64,000 nt of DNA from Clostridia bacterium. GTDB taxonomy: Bacteria > Bacillota > Clostridia > Oscillospirales > QAKW01. Of the stretch, positions 1-7,733 are shown one piece after another; position 1 is the first letter of the stretch; every line of letters begins with the position of its first letter. The stretch spans positions 76,435 through 140,434 of the forward strand of contig JAFTZM010000041.1 of NCBI GenBank assembly GCA_017464525.1, read 5' to 3'. The notes beneath the pieces were generated by a model. It was not told the DNA's origin, ran no database searches, and was given only the letters and a program-made list of their open reading frames with translations. The position numbers and the translations under genes are program-made.

Positions 1-29
1 GATGGCTGCTGCCAAAGCTTTAATTTTTA

Positions 30-69
30 AAAACGGCTGTTTTTTCAATTGAAAAAGCAGCCGTTTTTT
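30..69 (+). terminator. Rho-independent terminator of the upstream gene
   Basis: The arms AAAACGGCTG and CAGCCGTTTT pair, with further T/A pairing around a short AATT loop, and a T-run follows. It must end a gene lying before the window. Its right arm also contains the -35 element of the next gene. Confidence 0.8.
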
Positions 70-77
70 GTTATAAT
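49..77 (+). promoter_or_regulatory. Sigma-A promoter embedded in the upstream terminator
   Basis: TTGAAA (49-54), a 17 bp spacer and TATAAT (72-77) lie 24 bp before the AraC start codon. The spacer is the descending arm and T-tract of the preceding terminator, so terminator and promoter share DNA. Confidence 0.55.
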
Positions 78-100
78 GCAGAGGAAAAGGAGGGAAAAAC

Positions 101-853
101 ATGGATATTTCTTTAAAAAGAATGGCCTATGTTCACCATAAAGGCCCTTTTTACAAGCCCCATCACACCCATGAGCTTTGCGAGCTGGCCTATTATGTGA
201 AGGGCCACGGCACCCTGGCAGAGGGTGAGAAGCAATACCAGTATACCAAGGGCACGGTGCATCTGGTGGGGGCGGGGATCCCCCACGATGAAAACAACGA
301 GATGGAAAGCAACATTATCCTGCTCTATTTTGAGGTGCCGGACGGCTTCATTCCCTCCGGGATCTATTCCGACCAAAACGGCGCGGTGCTCTCGCTGCTG
401 CAGCGGCTGCGGGTGGAAATGCAGGAAAACCTTGCATTTAAGCAGGAAATGGCCGATTGCATGGTGCTGCAGATCCTGCTGACCCTCAAGCGCAAGCTGC
501 TGCCTCAGCCGGCGGAAAGCCAGAACTTTAACCGGGTGGTGCAGTACATCGATGAAAATTTTCAATCGGAGATCGATATCCACACCATCGCCGAGCAGAC
601 CTTTTACAGCTACGACCGGTTCCGCCATGTTTTTAAGGAGCATACCGGCTGTGCCCCCTTGGAATACATCAATAATAAACGGATCGAACTGGCCCAACTG
701 TTGATGGAGATGAACCCCGCCGTGCCGCTGGGCGATCTGGCAGCAGAATGCGGCTTTTCGGGGCTCTCCCAATTTTCCAACGCCTTCCGGGCCAAAACTG
801 GGATCTCCCCCAGCCGATATAAAAAACAGATCAAGGAAAGGCAGCCGGCCTAA
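101..853 (+). CDS. AraC-family transcriptional regulator (cupin + two HTH)
   Basis: A 250-residue cytoplasmic DNA-binding regulator. Residues 1-120 look like a cupin sensor, beginning with a His-rich stretch (HHTHELCELAYY) typical of sugar-responsive AraC proteins. Residues about 145-245 hold the two helix-turn-helix motifs, with the family signature GFSGLSQFSNAFRAKTGISPSRY. AAAAGGAGGG sits at the right distance before the ATG. It stands alone on the plus strand just ahead of the sugar-kinase operon at 944, which has its own promoter and is a plausible but unproven target. The ligand cannot be read from the sequence. Confidence 0.9.
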   Translation: MDISLKRMAYVHHKGPFYKPHHTHELCELAYYVKGHGTLAEGEKQYQYTKGTVHLVGAGIPHDENNEMESNIILLYFEVPDGFIPSGIYSDQNGAVLSLLQRLRVEMQENLAFKQEMADCMVLQILLTLKRKLLPQPAESQNFNRVVQYIDENFQSEIDIHTIAEQTFYSYDRFRHVFKEHTGCAPLEYINNKRIELAQLLMEMNPAVPLGDLAAECGFSGLSQFSNAFRAKTGISPSRYKKQIKERQPA

Positions 854-891
854 AATTTTAAAATTTGGCTATCCTCACCAATATGATTTCG

Positions 892-920
892 TTGACTTTA
901 ACCATGCCCAATGTTATAAT
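892..920 (+). promoter_or_regulatory. Promoter of the kinase/SIS-HAD operon
   Basis: TTGACT (892-897), a 17 bp spacer and a perfect TATAAT (915-920) lie 23 bp before the kinase start codon. AAAAGGAGGG follows as ribosome-binding site. Confidence 0.75.
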
Positions 921-943
921 TCAATCAAAAGGAGGGCTTTACC

Positions 944-1972
944 ATGAACGAAGTGAAGATCGGCAGAATTATCGAACGTCTGCAGCAGGTGCCGGAGATC
1001 ACCGTTGCAGTATTCGGGGATTTTTGCCTGGATAAGTATATTTATTCCTACCCGGAACGGGATGAGCTTTCGGTGGAGACAGATCTGGTGGCCCGCCAGT
1101 TCCACCGCAAGAAGACCGCCGCAGGCGCCGGCGGCACCATCACCAATAATCTACGGGCGCTGGGTGCCAATGTGATCTGCGTGGGCGCCATCGGCAAGGA
1201 CGGCGAGGGCTGGGAGCTACTGCGGGAGCTGGAAAAGATCGGCGCAGATACTACTCTTTTATATCAGGCAGAGGATCTCTGCACCCCCACCTACATGAAG
1301 CCCATGATCCGCAGAGCAGACGGCTCCTATGAAGAGGCCGGGCGGCTGGACTTCCGCAACTTCACATCCCTATCCAAGGCCACCGAGGATCAGGTGGTGG
1401 AAAATATCAAGATCGCTTTGGAAAAAGCAGATGTCTGCCTGGCCATCGATCAGTTTTTCCAGCGCAACACCGGCATCATCACAGATGGGGTGCGGGAGCG
1501 TTTTATGGAACTGGCCAAGGCATCGGGCAAGCCGGTGCTGGCAGACTCCCGGGCGCTGATCCATGAATTTGACCGCACCATGATCAAATGCAACAATATT
1601 GAGCTGATCAAATATTTCAACGGCGGCGAGGGAGATCCGGAGGATCTGCAGACAGTGGCCGAATGCGGCAAGCGGCTGTATGCAAAAAACGGCAACCCCA
1701 TGTTTATTACCCGGGGCTCCCGGGGGATGCTGGTCTTTGATGAAAACGGCGTTACCGAGGTGCCCGCCTTTCGGGTGGAGGGTCCGGTGGATATCTGCGG
1801 CGCAGGAGATGCCTCCTCTGCAGGGATCGGCACCGGCTGTGCCTTGGGGCTGAATCTGGCAGAGGCCGCCACCCTGGCCTGCTGCATTTCGTCCATCACC
1901 ATTCTGCAGATCGGCGATACCGGTACCGCCACGGTGCCGGAGGTCATTGAACGATTGAAAACAAGGGAATAA
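944..1972 (+). CDS. PfkB/ribokinase-family sugar kinase, heptose-kinase-like
   Basis: A 342-residue kinase of the ribokinase fold. Residues 57-64 carry the glycine-rich substrate motif (AAGAGGT) and residues 286-289 the GAGD anion hole, with D289 as predicted catalytic base. The N-terminus resembles the kinase half of HldE/RfaE (FGDFCLDKYIY) more than ribokinase. It opens a four-gene operon with a GmhA-like isomerase/HAD fusion, so phosphorylation of a heptose phosphate is the obvious guess. No nucleotidyltransferase (HldC-like) domain is present in this protein or the operon. The exact sugar is unknown. Confidence 0.85.
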   Translation: MNEVKIGRIIERLQQVPEITVAVFGDFCLDKYIYSYPERDELSVETDLVARQFHRKKTAAGAGGTITNNLRALGANVICVGAIGKDGEGWELLRELEKIGADTTLLYQAEDLCTPTYMKPMIRRADGSYEEAGRLDFRNFTSLSKATEDQVVENIKIALEKADVCLAIDQFFQRNTGIITDGVRERFMELAKASGKPVLADSRALIHEFDRTMIKCNNIELIKYFNGGEGDPEDLQTVAECGKRLYAKNGNPMFITRGSRGMLVFDENGVTEVPAFRVEGPVDICGAGDASSAGIGTGCALGLNLAEAATLACCISSITILQIGDTGTATVPEVIERLKTRE

Positions 1973-1988
1973 CAGGAGGGAAACCATC

Positions 1989-3362
1989 ATGAACTGTGCA
2001 GAATTCTTAAAGAACTATGCCGCAGACTGTACTGCCAGAACCATGCAGACGGATTTTGAAGCGCTGGGCCGGGTGGCCGAGCTGCTGATCCAGGCCAAGC
2101 AGCAGGAACGGGCCATCTATACCGCTGGCAACGGCGGCAGCTTAGCCACTGCCTCCCATATCTGCAACGATCTGACCAAGGGCTGCCGGGTATATAACCG
2201 GGCCGGGTTTGATGCGGAGTGTCTGGGAGACTCTGCGGCCATCACCACCTGCCTTTCCAATGATTTCTGCTATGAGGATTTCTATAAGATCCAGGTGGAG
2301 ACCAAGGTGAAGGCCGGGGATGTACTGCTGGTATTTTCCGGCTCCGGCAATTCCGAAAACATTGTGCGGGCGGTGATCGCCGCCAAAGAGCGGGGCGCAT
2401 CCGTCGTGGGCTTTCTGGGCCGGGACGGCGGCAAGCTGCTGCTGCTCTGCGATATCAGCGTGGTAGCCCCCTCTGATAATATGGAGCAGATCGAGGATAT
2501 CCATATGCTGTATGTCCACGCCCTTTCCTCCTTGCTGCAGCAAAAGCTGCAGGAGATCTGGGGAGCAGAGATCATCAGCCCCCTCTACGGGCGCAAGATC
2601 TCTGCCGCACTCTTCGATTGGGACGGAACCGTCTCCTGCATCCGCTCCGGCTGGCAGAAGATCATGATCCCCTATTTCGTGGAGGTACTGGAAGCCACCC
2701 CGCAGGCGGAGGATCACGAGAGTATTGTGAAGGTAGTTACCGATTTTGTGGACTTCCTCACCGGCAAGCAGACCATCTTCCAATGCATCGCCCTGGATGA
2801 AGAGGTGCAGAAGCGGGGCGGCGCTGCGGTGGATCCCTATGAATATAAGAAGGAATATCTCCGCCGCCTGGAGATCTACATCAAGGATCGCAAGGACGCC
2901 CTGCGGGCCGGTGCCGATCCCGCCGAATACCGGGTGCCCGGCAGCTATGAATTTATTCAGAAACTGCAGGAGATGGGCATTAAGTGCTATCTGGCCTCCG
3001 GTACCGATGAGGCCGATGTGGTATACGAGGCCGGCCTTCTGGGGCTGGACACCGCCTTTGCCGGCGGCATCCACGGAGCTCAGGATCATATGCTGGAATG
3101 CAGTAAAGAACTGGTCATCAAGGATATGATCGAAAAGGAAGGCATCAAGCCGGAAGAGCTGATCTCCTTTGGCGACGGTTATGTGGAGATCGAGCTGGTT
3201 GCCCAACTGGGCGGCTATGCGGTAGGCGCTGCCACCGATGAATTCCGCCGCTGCGGCATTGATGAATGGAAGAGAAACCGCTTGCTGGCAGCCGGGGCCA
3301 AAATGATCATCCCCGATTTTGCTGATTATGACAAGCTGATCCGGATGATCAAGGGGGAATAA
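1989..3362 (+). CDS. SIS-domain sugar isomerase fused to HAD phosphatase
   Basis: A 457-residue two-domain protein. Residues 1-195 form a SIS domain of the GmhA/DiaA kind, with GNGGSLATASH (47-57) and FSGSGNSENIVRAV as sugar-phosphate loops. Residues 205-457 form a HAD hydrolase: DWDGT (nucleophile D210, acid/base D212), a downstream Lys and the acidic GDG near the end. In heptose metabolism GmhA isomerises sedoheptulose-7-phosphate and GmhB, a HAD enzyme, removes a phosphate; here isomerase-like and phosphatase-like units are one chain. It follows the kinase by 16 bp. The pathway assignment is inferred from this combination. Confidence 0.85.
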   Translation: MNCAEFLKNYAADCTARTMQTDFEALGRVAELLIQAKQQERAIYTAGNGGSLATASHICNDLTKGCRVYNRAGFDAECLGDSAAITTCLSNDFCYEDFYKIQVETKVKAGDVLLVFSGSGNSENIVRAVIAAKERGASVVGFLGRDGGKLLLLCDISVVAPSDNMEQIEDIHMLYVHALSSLLQQKLQEIWGAEIISPLYGRKISAALFDWDGTVSCIRSGWQKIMIPYFVEVLEATPQAEDHESIVKVVTDFVDFLTGKQTIFQCIALDEEVQKRGGAAVDPYEYKKEYLRRLEIYIKDRKDALRAGADPAEYRVPGSYEFIQKLQEMGIKCYLASGTDEADVVYEAGLLGLDTAFAGGIHGAQDHMLECSKELVIKDMIEKEGIKPEELISFGDGYVEIELVAQLGGYAVGAATDEFRRCGIDEWKRNRLLAAGAKMIIPDFADYDKLIRMIKGE

Positions 3363-3366
3363 GACC

Positions 3367-4347
3367 ATGCCGTTTGAAAAATTTGACCGTTCCCAGCTAA
3401 ATTTACTGCCGCTGGAGGAGCGGATCCACGATATCAATATCGATATTATCAAGGATATCAATGATGAGATCCCCCCCTTCGACCATCCCGCTATCCCCAT
3501 TCTGGCGGAAAAGATCGTGAAGGCCCGCCGGGAATACGACGCCACCGTGCTGATGATGTACGGGGCCCATGTGATCCGCAGCGGCAACGGTCTCTTTATG
3601 ATCGAGCTGATGAAGCGGGGGCTGGTCAACCACTTCGCCACCAACGGTGCCGGCTCCATCCATGATTTTGAATTTGCGCTGATCGGCAACACCTGCGAAA
3701 GTGTAGCCAAATACATCTCCGAGGGGCAGTTCGGCCTTTGGAAGGAGACCGGCATCATCAATGATATTATTAAAGAAGCCGCCAAAGAGGATCTGGGCTG
3801 GGGCGAGGCCATCGGCCGGTACATCTGGGAAAACAACCTGCCCTACCGGGAAAAGAGCGTGCTGGCCATGGGTTATCATCTGGGGGTTCCCTGCACCGTA
3901 CACATCGGCATCGGCAATGATATCATCCATGAGCACCCCAACTGCGACGGCGCCGCCATGGGCATCTGCTCCTACAACGATTTTCTGATCTATACCAAGA
4001 GCATCGAAAAGCTGGAGCACGGGGTCTTTCTGGACATCGGCTCTGCAGTAGCCGGCCCAGAGGTCTATCTGAAGGCCCTGGCCATGGCCCGAAATGTGGC
4101 TCACCAGAAGGGGGAAAAGATCGCTGATTTCACCACCGCCGTATTCGACCTGCTGGCCATTGATGAGACCGATGGCTACAATGCAGCTCCCTCCAAGTCC
4201 GACCCCCGCTATTATTTCCGCCCCTGGAAGACCATTCTGGCCAGAACGGTGGCAGACGGCGGGCAATCCTTCTATGTACGAGGGGAGCACAATAAGACCG
4301 TACCAAATCTGGCCCGGAAAGTCTTTGAATTGGATGCAAAAAAATGA
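3367..4347 (+). CDS. Deoxyhypusine-synthase-like family protein
   Basis: A 326-residue soluble protein four bases after the SIS-HAD gene. Segments such as MMYGAHVIRSGNGLFMIELM and NGAGSIHDFEFALIG recall the NAD-binding fold of deoxyhypusine synthase relatives, some of which occur in bacteria lacking eIF5A. Deoxyhypusine synthase moves an aminobutyl group from spermidine with NAD, but a hypusine role is very unlikely here. The setting in a sugar-phosphate operon suggests an NAD-dependent step on a sugar-derived metabolite. Family placement is by recognition of these segments only and is moderate; the function is unknown. Confidence 0.55.
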   Translation: MPFEKFDRSQLNLLPLEERIHDINIDIIKDINDEIPPFDHPAIPILAEKIVKARREYDATVLMMYGAHVIRSGNGLFMIELMKRGLVNHFATNGAGSIHDFEFALIGNTCESVAKYISEGQFGLWKETGIINDIIKEAAKEDLGWGEAIGRYIWENNLPYREKSVLAMGYHLGVPCTVHIGIGNDIIHEHPNCDGAAMGICSYNDFLIYTKSIEKLEHGVFLDIGSAVAGPEVYLKALAMARNVAHQKGEKIADFTTAVFDLLAIDETDGYNAAPSKSDPRYYFRPWKTILARTVADGGQSFYVRGEHNKTVPNLARKVFELDAKK

Positions 4348-4880
4348 AAAGAAAACCACTTTTAAAATTAACCTTATCCGCCCTTTTTATTGCCATGGGG
4401 CTCCTGCTGCCGCTGCTGACCGGGCAGATCAAGGAGATCGGCAGTATGCTCTTGCCCATGCATCTGCCCATCCTGCTCTGCGGGCTGCTCTGCGGCTGGC
4501 AATACGGCCTTGCCGTTGGCTTCATCACCCCGCTGCTGCGGTCGGTGACCTTCGGAATGCCCATGCTTTACCCCAATGCGGTGTCTATGGCCTTTGAACT
4601 GGCAACCTATGGCGCTGTGATCGGCCTCTGCTACCGGCTTTTCAAAAAGAAAAGCATTGCTTCTCTTTACGCCTCCCTGATCATTGCCATGATCAGCGGT
4701 CGGCTGGTCTGGGGTCTGGCGCAGACTGTTTTACTGGGCTTTGGGGGAAAACTATTCACCCTGGCTGCCTTCTGGGCAGGAGGCTTTGCCAATGCCTTCC
4801 CCGGCATCCTGATCCAGCTGGTGCTGATCCCTGCTATCATGCTGCTTCTGAAACGCCTGAAAATCACCGAAAAAGTATAA
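4344..4880 (+). CDS. ECF transporter S (substrate-binding) component
   Basis: A 178-residue integral membrane protein with about five to six hydrophobic helices and no signal peptide. Its composition and the early TALFIA-like segment (LSALFIAMGLLLPL) are typical of S components of energy-coupling-factor vitamin transporters. It overlaps the previous stop as ATGA, so translation is coupled. No EcfA or EcfT gene is in the window, implying use of a shared ECF module encoded elsewhere. The substrate is unknown; linkage suggests a precursor or product of the kinase/SIS-HAD pathway. Confidence 0.75.
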   Translation: MKRKPLLKLTLSALFIAMGLLLPLLTGQIKEIGSMLLPMHLPILLCGLLCGWQYGLAVGFITPLLRSVTFGMPMLYPNAVSMAFELATYGAVIGLCYRLFKKKSIASLYASLIIAMISGRLVWGLAQTVLLGFGGKLFTLAAFWAGGFANAFPGILIQLVLIPAIMLLLKRLKITEKV

Positions 4881-4881
4881 A

Positions 4882-4920
4882 AAAACCTGCCGGAAAGTTG
4901 AACTTTTCGGCAGGTTTTTT
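4882..4920. terminator. Bidirectional terminator between ECF gene and topB
   Basis: AACCTGCCG pairs with CGGCAGGTT, extended by GAAAG/CTTTT, flanked by an A-run on one side and a T-run on the other. It serves both converging transcripts. Confidence 0.8.
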
Positions 4921-7006
4921 ATTGAAAATCAAAGACTGCACGGCCTTCCTCCATTTTCAGGCGGGCCTCAAAGGGATTGCCCTTTTTGGAAATAAAACCG
5001 GCAAGCTTCACGGTCTTTCCGTTTGCAAGAAGATCCCGGGCGGCAGAGATGGGGATGACCCGCTTGCAGATGACCCCGCTGATACGGAATTTACAGCCCT
5101 CCTTATAGGAAAGGCAACCGTAGCCGTAGCGCCCCTTGACCACCCTGCCGCCGCAGAGGGGGCAGGTGCCCACTTCATCGCCGTAGAGCCCGGTATCGGT
5201 ATCCGTTTCCGGGGTCTGCTCCAAAGGTTTAAAGACCTTTTGGATCTCCTCTCGAGCGATGGCCACGCTATCGCCGACCCGGATCTCGCCCCGGTACACC
5301 TTTTTCAGCGCCTGACCTAAGGCACTGGTTTTATACTTATCCATTTCAATGCCCATCCGCTCCAGCTCCTCGATCAGGTAGGCGCCCCCGGGCAGCAGAT
5401 AATAGGTATCCTTTTTCAGGGAGATATACTGGCTCTTAATGGCATTGCCGATGATGCCGGTACGGGTGGCCTCGGTGCCCAGCTCCAGCCCCTCAAACAT
5501 GGCCCGGTATTCCTCCCGGTCATCGGCCTCCTCGGCGGCAGCCTTATCCTCCCGGAAAGGATTTTTCAGGTAATTATTCAGGGTCTCAATGGTATAGTGG
5601 CGAGGCGGGGAGGTCTCCTTCTCCTTGGGTGCGAAGCTGATATTTACCTCATCCCCCTTTTCCAGGGGCGGTAGCACCTTATTTTTCTGGCCGCCGTCGT
5701 CATACTGCATCCAGCCGGGCTGCAGGATCATGGTACCTTTTAAGCGGAATTCCTCCACGTCCCCCACCTGAATGACCATTTCTGCCTTTTCTGCCAGGCA
5801 TTCCTCGGCGCAGAAAACTGCGGCGAACCGCCGAAAAATAGTTTGATAGACCATCATCTGGCGCTCGGTGAGGGCTTCCTTTTTGGGGATCTTATAGGTC
5901 GGTGTTAAAGCAGAGTGGGATTCGATCTTGCTATCGTCGAAAATACTTTTTCCGTCCCGGAATTTCACTTTATAACCTAAGCCCGCCACATTGGCCAGGA
6001 TCTTTTTGATCTTGCCCTTTTCCTGCTCGGCCAGATACTCCGAGTTGGTACGGGGATAGGTGATATAGCCCGCTTCGTACAGCTCCTGCGTAAGCTTCAG
6101 GCTTTCCTCCATGGGCATTTTATACTTTTTACCCAAAACATTCTGCAGCTTGGAAAGGGAGAATAATTTACCCGGCTGGAGGGTGGTTTTTTTCTTTTTC
6201 TTTTCGGTAACGATGGCCTTACAGCCATTGAGCCGGGCGGCATACTCCTCTGCCTTGGCTTTGCTGTTTTTATCGAATTTCTGCTTGGAGACCAGCTCGA
6301 TATTTTCGCCCTTGGTCTCAGCGTTGCTGACCACCGCATAGTAGATCTCCGGGATGAAATTTTCGATGGCCTTATCCCTGTCGTAGATGGCCTTCACAAT
6401 GGGCACGATGACCCGGCCCACCCGCAGCAGCACACCGGTCTTGAGGGTGGCATAGCGGGTGAGATTGACCCCATAAAGCCAATCCACATAGGTACGGGCA
6501 AAGCCCTCATCAGCCAGGTTCTGGTACTCGGATTCCTCCTTCATGGTCAGAAGCGCTTCTGCCACCGTTTCGGGAGTCTGATCGGGGAGCCACAGCCGGT
6601 AAAAGGGCTTTTCCACCCCCGTATGCTCCACGCAAAGGCGGATGATAATCTCTCCCTCCCGGTCGGCGTCTCCCGCATTGACGATCTTTTCCACATCCGG
6701 GCGGGCGCAGAGGGTACGGATCAGCTCAAACTGCCGCTGGATCCCCTCATCGGGCTGCTTATCAGCGCCCTTGCGGAGCTGAAAGCGAAACTTTTCGGGA
6801 AAGCAGGGCAGATTTTCCATGGACCATCGGCCGGTGGCTGTGGGGCCGGTATAATCCTCGATATCACAGAGGGAGAAAAGATGGCCGAAGGCCCATGTGA
6901 CCAGATATCCTTCCCCTTCAAAATAGCCGCTGCGGCGGGCGCATTTGCCGATACCTGCCACGATATTCCGGGCAAGACTTGGTTTTTCGGCAATAATTAA
7001 GATCAT
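4919..7006 (-). CDS. topB: DNA topoisomerase III (type IA)
   Basis: A 695-residue type IA topoisomerase. It starts with a Toprim domain (IIAEKPSLARNI, then the acidic cluster NAGDADREGE). The active-site tyrosine lies in the YPRTNSEYL motif, and the C-terminus has one zinc-ribbon (CPLCGGRV, later C residues in YGCLSYKEGCKF). It relaxes or decatenates negatively supercoiled DNA through a 5' phosphotyrosine. Plasmid and conjugative-element TopB proteins look similar, but no mobilisation genes are next to it. GAAAGGAG precedes the ATG. Its promoter lies about 350 bp upstream, beyond an inverted-repeat element. Confidence 0.92.
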   Translation of the reverse strand: MILIIAEKPSLARNIVAGIGKCARRSGYFEGEGYLVTWAFGHLFSLCDIEDYTGPTATGRWSMENLPCFPEKFRFQLRKGADKQPDEGIQRQFELIRTLCARPDVEKIVNAGDADREGEIIIRLCVEHTGVEKPFYRLWLPDQTPETVAEALLTMKEESEYQNLADEGFARTYVDWLYGVNLTRYATLKTGVLLRVGRVIVPIVKAIYDRDKAIENFIPEIYYAVVSNAETKGENIELVSKQKFDKNSKAKAEEYAARLNGCKAIVTEKKKKKTTLQPGKLFSLSKLQNVLGKKYKMPMEESLKLTQELYEAGYITYPRTNSEYLAEQEKGKIKKILANVAGLGYKVKFRDGKSIFDDSKIESHSALTPTYKIPKKEALTERQMMVYQTIFRRFAAVFCAEECLAEKAEMVIQVGDVEEFRLKGTMILQPGWMQYDDGGQKNKVLPPLEKGDEVNISFAPKEKETSPPRHYTIETLNNYLKNPFREDKAAAEEADDREEYRAMFEGLELGTEATRTGIIGNAIKSQYISLKKDTYYLLPGGAYLIEELERMGIEMDKYKTSALGQALKKVYRGEIRVGDSVAIAREEIQKVFKPLEQTPETDTDTGLYGDEVGTCPLCGGRVVKGRYGYGCLSYKEGCKFRISGVICKRVIPISAARDLLANGKTVKLAGFISKKGNPFEARLKMEEGRAVFDFQ

Positions 7007-7030
7007 GGCGCCACTCTCCTTTCGCGGATG

Positions 7031-7357
7031 GTAGCCAAAGCATTGATACTTGAACCGGATTTTGGAACACGTATTTTCCGCTGAGGCTTTGTTTTCTCTG
7101 CATAAATTCCACCAACCAAATCGAAGTTTGGGGTGTCACTAAAAAATACTCGCAAATCCGTCAGGATTTGCGGAGTTTTATGCCACGCCCACCGAAAAAT
7201 CCGTTGTTTCAAAATTCTGCGACCCGAAAGGTGCGGTTTTTTAAATGATTTTTGGTGAAGCGAAGCGAATAAGGCTGGCGCCTATTGGCGACAATGAGCC
7301 GAAAAGCATCAAAAAACCGCCCTTTCAGGCCGATTCAAGTTTCAATGCTTTGGCTAT
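7031..7357. repeat. Inverted-repeat (MITE-like) element in the topB 5' leader
   Basis: Terminal arms at 7031-7058 and 7330-7357 are inverted copies matching at about 25 of 28 positions (core TAGCCAAAGCATTGA). A second inverted pair lies inside (7220-7247 with 7307-7332). There are two strong hairpins between them: CCAAATCGAAGTTTGG near 7116 and GCAAATCC/GGATTTGC near 7155-7171, the latter followed on the minus strand by a T-run. No convincing gene is inside. It looks like a non-autonomous mobile element or structured leader. Confidence 0.55.
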
Positions 7358-7384
7358 TGTAACATAAAAAACAGATTATTGCAA
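7356..7384 (-). promoter_or_regulatory. Predicted topB promoter
   Basis: On the minus strand TTGCAA (7384-7379), a 17 bp spacer and TACAAT (7361-7356) point toward topB. The inverted-repeat element lies between this promoter and the gene, so the mRNA leader would be about 340 nt. Confidence 0.5.
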
Positions 7385-7411
7385 GCCCGGCAGGATCTTT
7401 CATTTTTTTAA

Positions 7412-7449
7412 AATTACCTATTGACAAAGTAGGTAATTAGTGTTACAAT
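7412..7449 (+). promoter_or_regulatory. Promoter with overlapping operator dyad, methionine transporter operon
   Basis: TTGACA (7421-7426), a 17 bp spacer and TACAAT (7444-7449) form a strong promoter. A perfect dyad with 9 bp arms, AATTACCTA and TAGGTAATT, separated by 9 bp, brackets the -35 hexamer (7412-7438). A repressor bound here would block RNA polymerase. Its identity is unknown. Confidence 0.7.
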
Positions 7450-7482
7450 ACAGCCAAACAACACGGAAAGGAGAACACAGCT

Positions 7483-7587
7483 ATGAAGAAGATCACCGCT
7501 ATGATGATGGAGATGTGCATGTGTGGCCGCATGTGCATGGCTTTTCATACGCCCATATCCGATATGTTCTCCGAAACCGAGATGTGA
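7483..7587 (+). CDS. Met/Cys-rich leader peptide of the methionine transporter operon
   Basis: A 34-codon open frame starts 9 bases after AAAGGAG, about 30 bp downstream of the promoter. Ten of its 34 residues are Met and three are Cys. The densest part is codons 7-19, which contain seven Met and three Cys codons. It lies ahead of a terminator-like hairpin and of metQNI. That arrangement is that of an attenuator leader peptide sensing charged tRNA-Met or tRNA-Cys. No SAM-I riboswitch or T-box sequence was recognised in the leader. The function is inferred from codon content and position. Confidence 0.6.
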   Translation: MKKITAMMMEMCMCGRMCMAFHTPISDMFSETEM

Positions 7588-7610
7588 TCCGCATAAATTG
7601 CCGCGGAATC
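7586..7610 (+). promoter_or_regulatory. Hairpin just after the leader peptide stop
   Basis: GATCCGC pairs imperfectly with GCGGAATC directly after the leader stop codon. It is placed where a pause or anti-terminator stem would compete with the following terminator. The competing fold is not established. Confidence 0.3.
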
Positions 7611-7622
7611 TATTATGCTTTT

Positions 7623-7661
7623 AACCGGGAGACCTGATCGGAGCCTCCTGGTTATTTTTTT
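7623..7661 (+). terminator. Attenuator-like terminator before metQ
   Basis: AACCGGGAG pairs with CTCCTGGTT (nine pairs, one G-U) and a run of seven T follows. It lies between the leader peptide and the structural genes, so transcription must read through to express metQNI. Confidence 0.65.
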
Positions 7662-7676
7662 AAGAAAGGTATTACC

Positions 7677-7733
7677 ATGATACGATTAATTGAAGAGCTC
7701 GTACGGGCCAATTTTCGGTTCGGCCGAACGTGA
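7677..7733 (+). CDS. Second small leader ORF, 18 residues
   Basis: An 18-codon frame (MIRLIEELVRANFRFGRT) begins six bases after AAAGGT, between the attenuator and metQ. It has four Arg codons and no Met after the start. It may be a second leader peptide or only a translated spacer. Support is the ribosome-binding site and the operon position; a non-coding reading is quite possible. Confidence 0.3.
   Translation: MIRLIEELVRANFRFGRT

Noticed and set aside
4919-7006. TopB as sign of an integrated conjugative element
   Set aside because: No relaxase, coupling protein, integrase or attachment repeats were seen nearby, so a mobile-element origin is not supported here.
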